Notes: a model not told the origin generated them from the sequence alone. Positions 56,757 through 64,000 are shown, counted from the first letter of the stretch. The stretch: DNA of 64,000 nucleotides from Solwaraspora sp. WMMD791 (GCF_029581195.1 NZ_CP120737.1:496001-560000), one strand, 5' to 3'. Numbers and translations are program-made.

Positions 56757-57686
56757 ATGGCACTCGATCCGCAGTCCGCCGCCGCGGTGGCAGCGGCCGC
56801 CCGGCGGATGCCGGCGCTCGGCACCGAGGTGCACGACGCCGCCGAGGCACGGCGGATCCTCGCCACCCGGCCGGGCAACCCGCCGGCCGGCCCGCCGGTG
56901 TACCGGGTCGCCGAACACCGCGCCGGTCCGGCCGGTCTGCGGGTGCGGGTCTACCACCCGGCGCCGACCGGGCGGCCGCAGCCGGCGGTCGTGTTCTGCC
57001 ACGGCGGCGGCTTCACGTTCTGCTCGCTGGACACCCACGACGGGCTGTGCCGACTGATGGCCCGCGACAGCGGTGCGGTGGTGGTGTCGGTCGACTACCG
57101 GCTCGCCCCCGAGCACCGGTTCCCGGCCGCCGCCGAGGACGCCTACGCCGCGACCGCTTGGACCGCCGGCAACGCCGCCGCGCTGGGTGTCGACCCGGCG
57201 CGGATCGCGGTGGCCGGCGACAGCGCCGGCGGCAACCTCGCCGCGGTCGCCGCCCAACTCGCCGCCGCGCGCGGCGGCCCGGCCCTGGCGTACCAGCTGC
57301 TGGTCTACCCGATGCTCGACCACCGGTTCGACACCGACTCCTACCGCAGCAACGGCCACGGGTACGCGGTCACCGTCGACCATCTGCGCTGGTACTGGCA
57401 CCAGTATCTGGGCGACGCCGACCCGGACCAGCCGGCGGCCTGCCCGCTGCGCGCCGGCGATCTGGCCGGCCTGCCGCCGACCTACCTGGTCACCGCCGAA
57501 CACTGCCCGCTGCGCAGCGAGAACGAGGCGTACGCGGCCCGGCTGCGCGCCGCCGGGGTCGCGGTGACCCTGGCCAGCCATCCCGGTGTGGCGCACGGCT
57601 TCTTCACCCAGTGGCACCAGTTGGACACCGGCCGGACCGCGACCGCGCAGGCGTTCGCCGTGCTGCGGGCGGTGCTGGATGGCTGA
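56757..57686 (+). CDS. HSL-family alpha/beta hydrolase (esterase/lactonase)
   Basis: A 309-residue hydrolase of the hormone-sensitive-lipase family. The oxyanion motif HGGG is at 82-85, the nucleophile Ser156 in AGDSAGGN and His280 in GVAHGFF. The segment that normally reads DPLRDE and supplies the catalytic Asp reads here CPLRSE (Cys250 in place of Asp), while the surroundings (TAEH before, NEAYAARL after) are conserved. The acid of the triad is therefore missing or supplied elsewhere. It begins 3 bp after the monooxygenase and overlaps the SDR start, so it should hydrolyse the ester or lactone made by the monooxygenase, if active. Confidence 0.9.
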   Translation: MALDPQSAAAVAAAARRMPALGTEVHDAAEARRILATRPGNPPAGPPVYRVAEHRAGPAGLRVRVYHPAPTGRPQPAVVFCHGGGFTFCSLDTHDGLCRLMARDSGAVVVSVDYRLAPEHRFPAAAEDAYAATAWTAGNAAALGVDPARIAVAGDSAGGNLAAVAAQLAAARGGPALAYQLLVYPMLDHRFDTDSYRSNGHGYAVTVDHLRWYWHQYLGDADPDQPAACPLRAGDLAGLPPTYLVTAEHCPLRSENEAYAARLRAAGVAVTLASHPGVAHGFFTQWHQLDTGRTATAQAFAVLRAVLDG

Positions 57687-58446
57687 GCCACGGGTCGCGG
57701 TGGTCACCGGGGCAGCCGCCGGCATCGGCCGGGCCACCGCCGAGCACCTCGCCGCGTGCGGCGACACCGTACTCGGGGTGGACGTCGACCCCGTCGGTCT
57801 CGCCGCGCTGCGCGAGCAGGTGGGAGCCGCCGGTGGCCGGGTCGGGACGCTCACCGCCGACCTGGCCGGGCCTGCGGCGGCGGCCACCGTCGTCGAGACC
57901 TGTCTACGCCGGTACGGCCGGATCGACGTGCTCGCCCTGGTCGCCGGGGTGGGTCAGGCCGGACCGTCCGACGCGGTCACCGTCGCCGAGTGGGACCGGG
58001 TGCTCGACGTCAACCTGCGGGCACCGTTCCTGTTGGCCCAGGCCGCGATGCCGCACCTGGTGGCCACCGGTGGCACCGTCGTGGCGGTCTCCTCGGTGGC
58101 CGGGCTGCGCGGCTGGTCCGGCAGCGCGGTGTACGCGGCGTCCAAGGGCGGGCTGATCGCGCTGATGCGCTCGCTGGCGGCCGAGTACGGCCCGGCCGGC
58201 GTACGGATCAACGTGCTCTGCCCCGGCGCGGTGCGGACCCTGCTGGCCGACGGGATGCGGGCCGCGCTGAGCGGCGGCGATGCCGCGTCGACCGGCGGTG
58301 CGGCCGCCGGCCCGGCCCCGGTGCGGCCGACCGGCCGGCGGGCGGAACCGGCCGAGATCGCCCGCACCATCGCGTTCCTGGCCTCGCCGGACGCGTCGTT
58401 CGTCGCCGGCAGCGTGCTGCGCGCCGACGGCGGCGCGCTGGCCTGA
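57679..58446 (+). CDS. Short-chain dehydrogenase/reductase (SDR)
   Basis: A 255-residue SDR. The cofactor motif is TGAAAGIGRAT (residues 10-20), with Asp35 after strand 2 favouring NAD. The NAG motif is changed to LVAGVG (87-92); Asn112 in DVNLRAPF, Ser138/139 in AVSSVAG and the Tyr152-x3-Lys156 pair are present. An insertion rich in Gly/Ala (about 210-225) precedes the C-terminal part. The ATG overlaps the esterase stop. Probably oxidises an alcohol to the ketone for the monooxygenase or the hydroxy-acid after hydrolysis. A strong hairpin follows. Confidence 0.92.
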   Translation: MAEPRVAVVTGAAAGIGRATAEHLAACGDTVLGVDVDPVGLAALREQVGAAGGRVGTLTADLAGPAAAATVVETCLRRYGRIDVLALVAGVGQAGPSDAVTVAEWDRVLDVNLRAPFLLAQAAMPHLVATGGTVVAVSSVAGLRGWSGSAVYAASKGGLIALMRSLAAEYGPAGVRINVLCPGAVRTLLADGMRAALSGGDAASTGGAAAGPAPVRPTGRRAEPAEIARTIAFLASPDASFVAGSVLRADGGALA

Positions 58447-58493
58447 CCCACCACCGTCCCGGCCTCGCGGACATCCGTGCCGCCGGCACACCT

Positions 58494-58532
58494 CGGCGTC
58501 GCGGGATCCGTCCGACGGATCCCGCGACGCCG
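58494..58532. terminator. Bidirectional terminator with a perfect 18-bp stem
   Basis: CGGCGTCGCGGGATCCGT and its exact complement form an 18-bp stem with a 3-base loop, between the convergent SDR (stop at 58446) and the binding-protein gene (stop at 58564). Its strength and place make it a very likely two-way transcription terminator. Confidence 0.85.
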
Positions 58533-58536
58533 CTGC

Positions 58537-58556
58537 GACCGCCCGCGAAGGCGGTC
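58537..58556. terminator. Second terminator hairpin
   Basis: GACCGCC and GGCGGTC, perfect 7-bp arms with a 6-base loop, directly next to the 18-bp stem and 7 bp before the end of the binding-protein gene. Probably part of the same two-way terminator. Confidence 0.6.
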
Positions 58557-58563
58557 CGGGTGG

Positions 58564-60204
58564 TCAGCCCACCGGTACCCGGCCCTCGGTGATGTACAGC
58601 CCGTCGAAGATCATGTTCGACCGGGTGGAGCCGCGCTGTACCCCGCCGACGTGGGCCCCCATCGCGGTGTGGCCGGCGACGAAGAACAGCGGCACTCCGG
58701 CGGCGGCCTCCTCGGAGACCAGGGTGGCCGCCTGGCGCAGCAGGTCGGCCCGCTCGTCGGGGTCGACCGCGGCGTCCGCTTGGACGACCAGGTCCCGCAG
58801 GCCGGGGATGGTTTCGCCGGACGGGTTGTACCGGCCGTCCTCGAAGAACCGTTCCCGGAACCGGCTGGACGGTGACCGGGCCGGTGCCATGGCCAGCGGT
58901 GCGGCCGCGATCTGCGGCGGCGAGTCGGCGGTGCCGTACAGCCGGGCCAGCATCTGCGCCGGGTCGATCAGCTGCAGGTCCATGGTGAACCCGGCCTGCT
59001 CCAGTTGCGCCTGCACCAGCTCACCCATCCGGACGTACGCGGTGAAGGTGCCGCCGATCTCGGCGGTGAAGGTCACCCCGTCCGGGTAGCCTGCCTCGGC
59101 CAGCAGCTCCCGGGCCCGTTGCGGATCGTACGGGTAGGCGTCGGCCAGTTCGGGCGAGTAGGGCACCGAGCCCTCCGGGAACCACTGGGTGGCCGCCTCG
59201 GACCGACCGTCGGTCAGCGCCTCGGTGATCGCCTCGCGGTCCAGGGCGTACTGCAGGGCCTGGCGGACCCGGACGTCGTCGAACGGCTCCATCGCCTGGT
59301 TGATCAGCAACGCCCGGACCTCGTTGGTCGACGAGGACATCACCCGCAGCCGGTCGTCGGCGCAGGCCGCGGCGACCTTGTCGTCCTCGATGTACTGCAC
59401 GTCCAGGTCGCCGGCCTGCAGTGCGCCGAGACTGGCGTCGGTGGAGGTCTCGACGAAGTCGATCCCGCCGAGCAGCCGCTCCTCGGCGTTCCAGTAGCCG
59501 TCCCAGGCCCGGACACTGACCTTCTCCCGGGCGTACCAGGGGCCTTCGACGGCGTACGGACCGGCGCCGACCGGCGCGTCGCTGAACGCGGTGGAGGAGC
59601 CGGCGGCCCGCACCGCGGTGGGCGAGGCCATCAGCCCGGGCCGGTCGGACAGGACGATCGGGAAGGCGGCCGGGTTCGGCGGATCCAGCTCGAACCGTAC
59701 GGTGTACTCGTCGACCACCTCGACGGCCTGGACGTTGGCCAGGTCGCCCTTGATGTTCGACTCCTCGTCGTTCATCGCCCGGTCGATGTTGAAGCGCACC
59801 GCCTCGGCGTCGAACGGGGTGCCGTCGGAGAAGACGACACCTTCGCGGAGGGTGAACTCCATGACGTTGTCGTCGACGACGCTCCACCCGGTGGCCAGGC
59901 CGGGTATCGGTTGGTCGGCGGCGTCGAGCTTGACCAGCGGGTCGAAGATCGTCTGCAGCACGGTGATCTCGTTGGCTTCGACCATCCGGATCGGATCGAG
60001 CGAGCTGGCCGGCACGCTGCCGTACTTGAGGATCGCGGTCGGGTCGTGGGCCACCGAGCCGGACGTCGCCGGCGGACAGCCGGGCGCGGCGGCGGCGTTG
60101 TCGTCGGTGGTGTCGGAGTCGGTGTCGGCACTGGTGCTGCAAGCGGCGAGCGGCAGCAGGGACAACGCCAGTAACGGCGCGAGTGTGCGGTGTACGGATC
60201 TCAC
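58564..60204 (-). CDS. Substrate-binding lipoprotein of the dipeptide/oligopeptide type (SBP_bac_5)
   Basis: A 546-residue exported lipoprotein. The signal peptide ends in the lipobox LAAC, giving lipid-modified Cys22. An Asp/Thr/Ala-rich linker follows, then the family 5 binding-protein fold: GSVPASSLDPIRMVEANE, GLATGWSVVDDNVMEFTLREGVVFSDGTPFDAEAVRFNIDRA, VRQALQYALDREAI and YDPQRARELLAEAGYPDGV. The GTG at 60204 with GGTGGG upstream gives a normal signal peptide. It is apart from the permease operon but carries the same operator (E), so it is most likely the binding protein of that importer and reveals the size and polarity of the pathway substrate. Ligand unknown. Confidence 0.93.
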   Translation of the reverse strand: MRSVHRTLAPLLALSLLPLAACSTSADTDSDTTDDNAAAAPGCPPATSGSVAHDPTAILKYGSVPASSLDPIRMVEANEITVLQTIFDPLVKLDAADQPIPGLATGWSVVDDNVMEFTLREGVVFSDGTPFDAEAVRFNIDRAMNDEESNIKGDLANVQAVEVVDEYTVRFELDPPNPAAFPIVLSDRPGLMASPTAVRAAGSSTAFSDAPVGAGPYAVEGPWYAREKVSVRAWDGYWNAEERLLGGIDFVETSTDASLGALQAGDLDVQYIEDDKVAAACADDRLRVMSSSTNEVRALLINQAMEPFDDVRVRQALQYALDREAITEALTDGRSEAATQWFPEGSVPYSPELADAYPYDPQRARELLAEAGYPDGVTFTAEIGGTFTAYVRMGELVQAQLEQAGFTMDLQLIDPAQMLARLYGTADSPPQIAAAPLAMAPARSPSSRFRERFFEDGRYNPSGETIPGLRDLVVQADAAVDPDERADLLRQAATLVSEEAAAGVPLFFVAGHTAMGAHVGGVQRGSTRSNMIFDGLYITEGRVPVG

Positions 60205-60284
60205 TTTTCGGTCCCACCTTCGGTAGGCGGCAGTTGCTCTACCAGCGGTGCGGCACGGCACGGCGCCGGCGAGAGTAGGCGAGG

Positions 60285-60314
60285 AAGCTACCAACAAAGC
60301 GCTTGCTTCGTCAA
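60285..60314 (-). promoter_or_regulatory. Promoter and operator E, binding-protein gene
   Basis: On the minus strand TTGACG (60314-60309) and TAGCTT (60290-60285) are separated by 18 bases filled by the operator (core AGCGCT at 60298-60303). Same design as C and D. Predicted start near 60278, about 75 bp before the GTG. Confidence 0.8.
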
Positions 60315-60351
60315 CGGGGTGTTGCGCCGGTGTTGCAGCTTGGTGCCGGGG

Positions 60352-61116
60352 TCAGCTCCCGCCCAGTTCGGTGGCGATCAGCCCGGCGGCGCTGCGCAGT
60401 GCCGCCGCGACCTCGGGAATCCGAGTGTTGGGGCAACGCGCGGTGGGCATCCCGGCCGCCAGCGCGCCGTGGACCCGGCCCGTCGTGTCGCGCAGGCAGA
60501 CCCCGATCCCGGTGATGCCCCGCTCGCTCTCCTCGCGGTTGACCGCGTAGCCGAGCCGGCGGGCGGTAGTCAACTGGCGCCGCAGGGTCGCCAGATCCTC
60601 GACCGCGGGCCCGTACACCGCCGGCAGGCCCCGGGGATAGAGCACCTCCAGCTCCGCCGGGCTCAGCTGGGCAAGCAGGACCTTGCCGCCGGAGGTGCAA
60701 TGCGCCGGCATCGACATCCCGGCCCGGGAGCCGACGCGCAGGCCGTGGGTGGCCTCCACGCCGTCGAGGAACCTGACGGCGGTCCCCTGCAGGACCGCCA
60801 GATGCACGGTCTCCTGCAGTTCACCGCTGAGCCGCTCCAGATGCGGCCGGACCACGGTACGCAGATCGGGGCCGGGCCGCCCGGCGACCAGCCCCAGGTC
60901 GGCGAAGACCGGTCCGGGCAGGTACGCCCGACGGCCGTCCTGGACGGCGAAGCCGTGGTGCTTCAACATGCCGAGCAGCCGGTGGGCGGTGGACGGGGCC
61001 ACCCCGAGGTGGCGGGCGGCTTCGGCCACGCCGAGCCGGGACCGCTCCCGCAACAGCAGGATCAGCCGCAGGGCGTTGTCGACGGACTCGATGGGGTACG
61101 GCACGGCGTTCTGCAC
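60352..61116 (-). CDS. IclR-family transcriptional regulator
   Basis: A 254-residue regulator. The N-terminal winged helix (SVDNALRLILLLRERSRLGVAEAARHLGVAPSTAHRLLGML begins and ends it, residues about 10-51) and the C-terminal effector domain (GMSMPAHCTSGGKVLLAQL, VNREESERGITGIGVCL, GALAAGMP) are both complete. The GTG at 61116 has no ribosome-binding site; the predicted -10 GATAAT ends 6 bases before it, so the transcript is probably leaderless. It faces the gentisate operon across 57 bp and very likely controls it, with gentisate or a related aromatic acid as ligand. It does not have the HTH type expected for the AGCGCT operators, which look TetR-like. Confidence 0.92.
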   Translation of the reverse strand: MQNAVPYPIESVDNALRLILLLRERSRLGVAEAARHLGVAPSTAHRLLGMLKHHGFAVQDGRRAYLPGPVFADLGLVAGRPGPDLRTVVRPHLERLSGELQETVHLAVLQGTAVRFLDGVEATHGLRVGSRAGMSMPAHCTSGGKVLLAQLSPAELEVLYPRGLPAVYGPAVEDLATLRRQLTTARRLGYAVNREESERGITGIGVCLRDTTGRVHGALAAGMPTARCPNTRIPEVAAALRSAAGLIATELGGS

Positions 61117-61173
61117 CAGAGAATTATCACCACGCGATCATTCCGTCGTAAAGAAGGTTCCTAACCTGGCGAC
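61117..61173. promoter_or_regulatory. Divergent promoter region of the IclR gene and gentisate operon
   Basis: On the minus strand TTACGA-N17-GATAAT (the -10 is 61128-61123) fires into the IclR GTG. On the plus strand CATTCC-N17-TAACCT (the -10 is 61162-61167) predicts a start at the A of the dioxygenase ATG. Both transcripts would be leaderless and the two promoters overlap, so one bound regulator could control both. The -35 elements are weak; I could not pick out a clear IclR palindrome. Confidence 0.5.
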
Positions 61174-62265
61174 ATGGTTGACCTGGACTCCGAGGCCGCT
61201 GCCGGCACGGTGCAGGACCGCGCTCTGCAGCAGCTCTACACCGATTTCGACGCCGCCGGACTCGCCCCGTTGTGGACCGTACGGGACGGTCTGATGCCGG
61301 TGGTCCCGACGCCCCGGGCGGCGCCGCACGTCTGGCCCTGGACCCGACTGCTGCCGCTCGCCACCCGCGCCGGTGACCTCGTCCCGGTCGGGCGCGGCGG
61401 CGAACGTCGGGCCATCGCCCTGGCCAACCCCGGCCTGCCCGGCGAGCCGTTCGCCACCGCGACCCTCTGGGCGGCCGTGCAGTACCTCGGGCCGCGCGAG
61501 GTCGCCCCGGCGCACCGGCACAGTCAGAACGCGTTCCGCTTCGTGCTCGACGGGGAGGGCGTCTGGACGGTCGTCGACGGCGATCCGGTCGCAATGCGCC
61601 GTGGCGACCTGCTACTGACCCCGGGCTGGGCGTGGCACGAACACCACAACACCGCCGACACCGCGATGGTCTGGCTGGACGGACTCGACATCCCACTCAA
61701 CTCCCAACTCGACGCCGGGTTCTTCGAGTTCGGGCCGGACGACCTCACCGACACGTCGACCCCGGCGGTGTCCCGGGGCGAGCGGCTCTGGGCCCACCCT
61801 GGGCTCCGTCCACTCGCCGTCGACCGGGACACCGTCCACTCGCCACTGCCGGCGTACCGCTGGGCGCACACCGACGCGGCGCTCACCGCGCAGCTGGAAC
61901 TCGCCGACGAAGGCCATCCGGCGCTCGTCGAACCCGGCCACGCCGCCGTGCGTTTCGTCAATCCGACCACCGGGCGGGACGCGCTGACCACGCTGCGCCT
62001 GGAGATGCACCGGCTGGCCGCCGGGGCGGCCACGGCGACCCGCCGGGAGGTCGGCTCGTCGGTGTGGCAGGTCTTCAGTGGGCAGGCCACCGTCGAGCTC
62101 GACGGCCGGGAACATCAGGTCCGCACCGGCGACCTGTTCGCCGTACCATCCTGGTGCCCGGTGCGGCTGCGGACCGGATCCGGCGCCGATTTGTTCCGGT
62201 TCAGTGACGCGCCCGTCTACCAGGCGTTGCACCTGCACCACCAGCCGGCGGGTGATCCGGCATGA
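61174..62265 (+). CDS. Gentisate 1,2-dioxygenase
   Basis: A 363-residue bicupin Fe(II) dioxygenase that opens the ring of gentisate (2,5-dihydroxybenzoate) to maleylpyruvate. The N-terminal cupin has VAPAHRHSQNAFRFVLDGEG with Fe ligands His114 and His116, and LLLTPGWAWHEHHN with the third ligand at His155 (His157/158 nearby). The second cupin (about 265-350, SSVWQVFSGQATVELDG, GDLFAVPSWCPVRL) is typical of the family. No Shine-Dalgarno; predicted leaderless. First gene of a three-gene overlapping operon followed by the other two ring-fission enzymes, which makes the assignment secure. Confidence 0.95.
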   Translation: MVDLDSEAAAGTVQDRALQQLYTDFDAAGLAPLWTVRDGLMPVVPTPRAAPHVWPWTRLLPLATRAGDLVPVGRGGERRAIALANPGLPGEPFATATLWAAVQYLGPREVAPAHRHSQNAFRFVLDGEGVWTVVDGDPVAMRRGDLLLTPGWAWHEHHNTADTAMVWLDGLDIPLNSQLDAGFFEFGPDDLTDTSTPAVSRGERLWAHPGLRPLAVDRDTVHSPLPAYRWAHTDAALTAQLELADEGHPALVEPGHAAVRFVNPTTGRDALTTLRLEMHRLAAGAATATRREVGSSVWQVFSGQATVELDGREHQVRTGDLFAVPSWCPVRLRTGSGADLFRFSDAPVYQALHLHHQPAGDPA

Positions 62266-63092
62266 GACTGGCCACCATCCGTACCGGCGACCGGACCGCC
62301 GCGGTCCGGGTCGACGCCGACGCGGCGGTCGAGGTCGGCGCCGCCGACCTCGGCGAACTGCTCACCGACCCCGCCTGGGCGCAGCGCGCCGCCACCGCCG
62401 ACGGCACCCGGCACCCGATCGATGGACTCGACCACGCGCCGCTGGTCAGCCGGCCGGAGAAGATCATCTGCGTCGGGCTGAACTACCGCCGGCACATCCT
62501 GGAAATGGGCCGCCAGCTGCCCGAACATCCGACGATCTTCGCCAAGTACCCACCGGCGCTGATCGGAGCCACCGACCCGGTCGTACTGCCGGCCGCCTCG
62601 ACCGCGATGGACTGGGAGGCCGAACTCGCGGTCGTCGTCGGCAGCACGGTCCGGCACGCCGACCCCGAGCAGGCCGCCGCCGCGATCGCCGGCTACACCG
62701 TGCTCAACGATGTCACCGCCCGTGACTGGCAGTACCGCACCCCGCAGTGGCTGGCCGGCAAGACCTTCGAGGCGACCACCCCGCTCGGACCCTGCCTGGT
62801 CACCCCGGACGAACTCGACCTCGACGCCGGGCTCAGCGTCGAATGCCTGGTCAACGGCGAGGTGGTGCAGAGCTCCGACAGCACCGAGCTGGTTTTCGAC
62901 CCGCCACGGCTGGTGGCGTACCTCTCCACCATCTGCACCCTGCGGCCCGGCGACGTGATCGCCACCGGGACGCCCGGCGGCGTGGGTCATGCCCGTAAAC
63001 CACCCCGGTACCTGGCCGACGGTGACGTTCTGGTCACCCGGATCGGTGGGGTCGGCGAGTGCCGCAACACCTGCCGGGCGGAGCGGCCGTGA
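62262..63092 (+). CDS. Fumarylacetoacetate-hydrolase-family enzyme, probable fumarylpyruvate hydrolase
   Basis: A 276-residue hydrolase cleaving fumarylpyruvate (or maleylpyruvate) to fumarate and pyruvate. The FAH fold is shown by KIICVGLNYRRHILEMG, PTIFAKYPPALIGATDPV, DWEAELAVVVGSTVR (metal-binding acidic residues), NDVTARDWQYRTPQWLAGKTFEATTPLGP and GDVIATGTPGGVG. The ATG overlaps the dioxygenase stop (ATGA). Its last residues overlap the isomerase start. Placed between the dioxygenase and isomerase, it completes the gentisate route to central metabolism. Confidence 0.94.
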   Translation: MRLATIRTGDRTAAVRVDADAAVEVGAADLGELLTDPAWAQRAATADGTRHPIDGLDHAPLVSRPEKIICVGLNYRRHILEMGRQLPEHPTIFAKYPPALIGATDPVVLPAASTAMDWEAELAVVVGSTVRHADPEQAAAAIAGYTVLNDVTARDWQYRTPQWLAGKTFEATTPLGPCLVTPDELDLDAGLSVECLVNGEVVQSSDSTELVFDPPRLVAYLSTICTLRPGDVIATGTPGGVGHARKPPRYLADGDVLVTRIGGVGECRNTCRAERP

Positions 63093-63859
63093 CCGGCGAG
63101 GAGGCCGCCGCCACCATGGGCTGGCTGACCGCCGGGGAACAGCGGTGCCGGGAACTGGTCGACCAGCTCACCGACGCCGACGCGGCGGCACCGAGCCGGC
63201 TGCCCGGCTGGACCCGGGCGCACCTGGTCACCCACCTGGCCCGTAACGCCGACGCGCTGGTGAACCTGCTGACCTGGGCGCGGACCGGGTCGGTCAGCCC
63301 GATGTACGCCAGCGCCGCCCAGCGCGGCGCGGACATCGACGCCGGTGCCGGGCGCGGTGCCGACGCACTGCGCGCCGACCTGGCCGGCGCGGCGGGTCGG
63401 CTCGCCGACGCGGTCCGGTCGATGCCCGACGACGCCTGGTCGGCCACCGTCCGTACCGGTCAGGGCCGCGAGGTGCCCGCCGACCAGGTGCTCTGGCTGC
63501 GGGTCCGGGAAGTCTGGGTGCACCAGGCCGACCTCGACCTCGGCGGGACCCTGGCCGACCTGCCCGGTCCGCTCACCGACGCGCTGCTGAACGAGGTGAC
63601 CGCCACCTACAGCCACCGTGGCACGGGCCCGGCCGTGCGACTGCGGGCCACCGATCGGCGGCGGAGCTGGCGGGTGGAGACGGGGCCGGGGTCGCCCTCC
63701 GGTGCCGTCGGGGCCGGTGGTACCGACCCCGACCGCCCGGTGGAACTGTCCGGGACCGCCGGAGACCTGCTCGGTTGGCTGATCGGCCGGGTGCCGACCA
63801 GCCGTTTGACGGTGCGGCCGGTCGGGGCCGCAGTCGCGGCACCGCCACCGTGGATATGA
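63089..63859 (+). CDS. Mycothiol-dependent maleylpyruvate isomerase
   Basis: A 256-residue isomerase converting maleylpyruvate to fumarylpyruvate with mycothiol as cofactor, the actinobacterial counterpart of the glutathione-dependent enzyme. The metal ligands are His49 (THLARNADAL), Glu141 and His145 (REVWVHQADLDLG); the spacing equals that of the characterised Corynebacterium enzyme. GTG start at 63089 overlaps the hydrolase stop (GTGA). A Gly/Ser/Asp-rich insertion (about residues 204-216) lies before the C-terminal SCP2-like part. The presence of this gene supports a mycothiol-making actinomycete host. Confidence 0.93.
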   Translation: MTGEEAAATMGWLTAGEQRCRELVDQLTDADAAAPSRLPGWTRAHLVTHLARNADALVNLLTWARTGSVSPMYASAAQRGADIDAGAGRGADALRADLAGAAGRLADAVRSMPDDAWSATVRTGQGREVPADQVLWLRVREVWVHQADLDLGGTLADLPGPLTDALLNEVTATYSHRGTGPAVRLRATDRRRSWRVETGPGSPSGAVGAGGTDPDRPVELSGTAGDLLGWLIGRVPTSRLTVRPVGAAVAAPPPWI

Positions 63860-63960
63860 CCCGGTCCGCTCGACCGACCCCGCTGACCAGGCGCGATGAC
63901 ATGATCGACTTTCGGTGTCCGTCGACTACGGCGAGTCACCGGCGATAGGAGGAGGCACCG

Positions 63961-64000
63961 GTGGACGGCAACGTGATCGAATCCGACGTACTCGTCATCG
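63961..64000 (+). CDS. Start of a flavoprotein gene, cut by the window edge
   Basis: A GTG at 63961 with the strong AGGAGGAGG six bases upstream opens a frame encoding MDGNVIESDVLVI before the window ends. SDVLVI is the normal beginning of an FAD-binding GxGxxG motif. Next to a gentisate operon, a gentisate-forming hydroxylase (for example 3-hydroxybenzoate or salicylate hydroxylation) is a natural guess, but thirteen residues cannot show it. Confidence 0.6.
   Translation, partial: MDGNVIESDVLVI

Noticed and set aside
1-64000. CRISPR arrays, insertion sequences, integrases, tRNA and rRNA genes, attachment sites
   Set aside because: I looked for regular direct repeats with spacers, transposase or recombinase motifs, terminal inverted repeats and cloverleaf-like sequences and saw none. 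By-eye reading can miss a diverged tRNA.

Overview
This window is one contiguous piece of a high-GC actinobacterial chromosome. GC-rich codon use, IdeR/DmdR-type iron boxes, a desferrioxamine-type hydroxamate siderophore operon, a mycothiol-dependent maleylpyruvate isomerase and many ATGA/GTGA overlaps point to an actinomycete. Micromonosporaceae is my best guess, but that is inference. I see no rRNA, tRNA, CRISPR array, insertion sequence or phage integration module. No gene-free stretch exceeds 300 bases; the longest gaps (about 150-250 bp) hold operators, promoters or hairpins. Both window ends cut genes: ctaD at the left edge and a flavoprotein at the right edge.

Layout. 0-4 kb: cytochrome oxidase subunit I, two small membrane proteins and a CDP-alcohol phosphatidyltransferase. 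4-15 kb: a five-gene, start/stop-overlapping siderophore operon on the minus strand. It runs DesA-like decarboxylase, N-hydroxylase, a DesC-DesD fusion, a penicillin-acylase/acyltransferase fusion and an FkbM methyltransferase. An iron box precedes it, a divergent MFS transporter faces it, and a second iron box controls a lone GNAT. 15-23 kb: a minus-strand operon (class II aldolase/aminotransferase fusion, FGGY kinase, FAD monooxygenase, GT87-type glycosyltransferase) facing a PucR-type regulator across two related palindromes. 23-43 kb: mostly housekeeping and accessory genes. These include LtrA, a TetR/redoxin pair with three matching operators, an SCP2/glycoside-hydrolase pair, a two-component system, an exported DJ-1-like protein, a choice-of-anchor B pair, aminodeoxychorismate synthase with its lyase, and the DUF4178-DUF2617-DUF4247-DUF350-spermidine synthase operon.

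44-64 kb: a catabolic island. A metallo-beta-lactamase-fold hydrolase, aldehyde dehydrogenase, two SDRs, an Old-Yellow-Enzyme/Fe-S flavoprotein, a TcuA-like flavoprotein, a Baeyer-Villiger monooxygenase, an HSL-type esterase and a complete Dpp/Opp-type ABC importer are tied together by five copies of one operator (core AGCGCT). In three copies the operator fills the spacer between clear -35 and -10 elements. The regulator that should read it is not in the window. Next to it, an IclR regulator faces a full gentisate ring-cleavage operon (dioxygenase, fumarylpyruvate hydrolase, mycothiol-dependent isomerase) and the start of a flavoprotein that may supply gentisate.

How the parts work together. 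The siderophore operon can build hydroxamates from a diamine, an acyl-CoA and ATP, with two different acyltransferase domains plus an amidase and a methyltransferase as unexplained tailoring steps. The catabolic island looks like import, oxidation of an alcohol to a ketone, Baeyer-Villiger ring expansion, ester or lactone hydrolysis and aldehyde oxidation of an unidentified cyclic or ketonic compound, with a linked aromatic (gentisate) branch. These two loci are the best candidates for undescribed biology here.
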